This document shows, one piece after another, positions 63,286 through 64,000 of a stretch of DNA of 64,000 nucleotides. Within the stretch, counting starts at the first letter, position 1, and each line of letters starts with the position of its first letter. The stretch is taken from the NCBI RefSeq assembly GCF_013204855.1, contig NZ_JABMKZ010000003.1, positions 248,001 to 312,000 on the forward strand, read 5' to 3'. The translations under genes and the position numbers were made by a program. This stretch comes from Paenibacillus alba. GTDB taxonomy: Bacteria > Bacillota > Bacilli > Paenibacillales > NBRC-103111. Below the pieces are notes generated by a model. The model made no database searches. It saw only the letters and a program-made list of their open reading frames with translations, and was not told where the DNA came from.

Positions 63286-64000
63286 GTGACCCGAAATAAA
63301 GTTGAGATTTGTGGTGTTGATACCGCCAAACTGCCTGTTCTGACAAACGCAGAAATGCGTGAGCTGTTCTCTGATTTGCAGACCAAACAAGAACGGACTG
63401 CACGGGAGAAGTTGGTGAATGGGAACCTCAGATTGGTTCTAAGTGTGATTCAACGGTTCAACAATCGCGGAGAGTATGTGGACGATCTCTTCCAAGTTGG
63501 TTGTATTGGTTTGATGAAAGCCATTGATAATTTCGATTTAAGCCAAAATGTTAAATTCTCGACCTATGCTGTACCGATGATTATAGGTGAGATACGCCGC
63601 TACTTACGTGACAATAACCCGATTCGCGTTTCTCGTTCCTTGAGAGATATTGCTTACAAAGCTTTGCAAGTCAGAGACAGTTTGACGAATCAGAATTCTC
63701 GCGAACCGACGATTTATGAAATATCCGAAGCGCTTAATGTGCCCAAAGAGGATGTGGTCTTCGCTCTGGATGCTATTCAAGATCCGGTTTCCCTTTTTGA
63801 GCCGATTTATCATGATGGTGGAGATCCGATCTATGTGATGGATCAAATCAGTGATGAGCGGAATAAGGATATGTCCTGGATTGAAGGTATTGCCCTGCGG
63901 GAAGCGATGCGGAAATTGAATGCCAGAGAGAAAATGATCCTCTCCATGCGCTTTTTTGAAGGAAAAACACAAATGGAAGTTGCCGATGAGATTGGCATTT
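63286..64000 (+). CDS. sigG: forespore sigma factor sigma G, 3' truncated by window edge
   Basis: The frame is open to the end of the window (238 codons; the family length is about 260, so roughly 20 residues are missing). It opens MTRNKVEICGVDTAKLPVL, the typical sigma G N terminus. Region 2 is VGCIGLMKAIDNFDLSQNVK and YAVPMIIGEIRRYLRD, then region 3 and region 4 to FFEGKTQMEVADEIGI. GTG 63286 follows GGGAGGT at 7 nt. It directs late forespore genes. Confidence 0.96.
   Translation, partial: MTRNKVEICGVDTAKLPVLTNAEMRELFSDLQTKQERTAREKLVNGNLRLVLSVIQRFNNRGEYVDDLFQVGCIGLMKAIDNFDLSQNVKFSTYAVPMIIGEIRRYLRDNNPIRVSRSLRDIAYKALQVRDSLTNQNSREPTIYEISEALNVPKEDVVFALDAIQDPVSLFEPIYHDGGDPIYVMDQISDERNKDMSWIEGIALREAMRKLNAREKMILSMRFFEGKTQMEVADEIGI

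Overview
The window reads as a chromosome segment of an endospore-forming, low-to-mid-GC Gram-positive of the Paenibacillus type (Bacillales, Paenibacillaceae). The evidence is the sporulation genes spoVD, spoVE, spoIIGA, sigE and sigG, a meso-diaminopimelate-type MurE, a bacillithiol gene (bshC), strong AGGAGG ribosome sites with many TTG and GTG starts, and gene order matching the yla, ylb, yll, dcw and spoIIG stretch of Bacillus subtilis. No tRNA, rRNA, CRISPR array, transposase or phage gene was seen. Nearly all genes are on the plus strand.

Bases 1-2760 hold a sulfur-transfer pair (cysteine desulfurase and thiI) and a TerC-family membrane protein. Bases 2840-17441 are an envelope-associated cluster of unknown purpose: a membrane-anchored glutamine-amidotransferase-like protein, an ABC-2 exporter (ATPase and permease), a membrane coiled-coil protein with a very GC-rich Gly/Ala tail, a MoxR AAA+ ATPase, a DUF58 protein, two large von Willebrand A membrane proteins and a small LiaI/LiaF-like membrane protein. 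An antisense MFS transporter gene sits in the middle. It is the best multi-gene candidate here for an uncharacterised system.

Bases 17488-23775 follow the yla order (typA, ylaH, two unknown genes, a small independent gene, ylaJ, phoH/ylaK, an unknown gene), with a tandem-hairpin repeat after phoH. Bases 23812-29959 carry a secreted coiled-coil protein, a lipoprotein, a MidA-family methyltransferase, a DUF2626 protein, an RsfA-type sporulation regulator, panE and a DUF3397 protein. Bases 30156-36041 are a complete oligopeptide ABC importer operon (oppABCDF) lying between the ylb-type genes and bshC. Next come bshC, a short-type S-adenosylhomocysteinase, a stretch of palindromic repeats and a DUF4349 lipoprotein.

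From 40861 on is the division and cell wall cluster: MraZ operator, mraZ, rsmH, ftsL, pbpB, spoVD, murE, murF, mraY, murD, spoVE, murG, murB, murA, divIB, ftsA, ftsZ, then spoIIGA, sigE and the start of sigG. Together these make peptidoglycan precursors (MurA to MurG and MraY), polymerise and cross-link them at the septum (PBP2B, and SpoVD/SpoVE for the spore), position division (FtsL, DivIB, FtsA, FtsZ) and begin the mother-cell and forespore programmes (SpoIIGA processing pro-sigma E; sigma G).

The most unusual non-coding signal is a run of seven 39-nt hairpin units in front of sigE. Their two stem types differ by a compensatory base-pair swap, and the last unit abuts the sigE ribosome site. 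A related hairpin plus the same ribosome-site sequence stands in front of rsmH.
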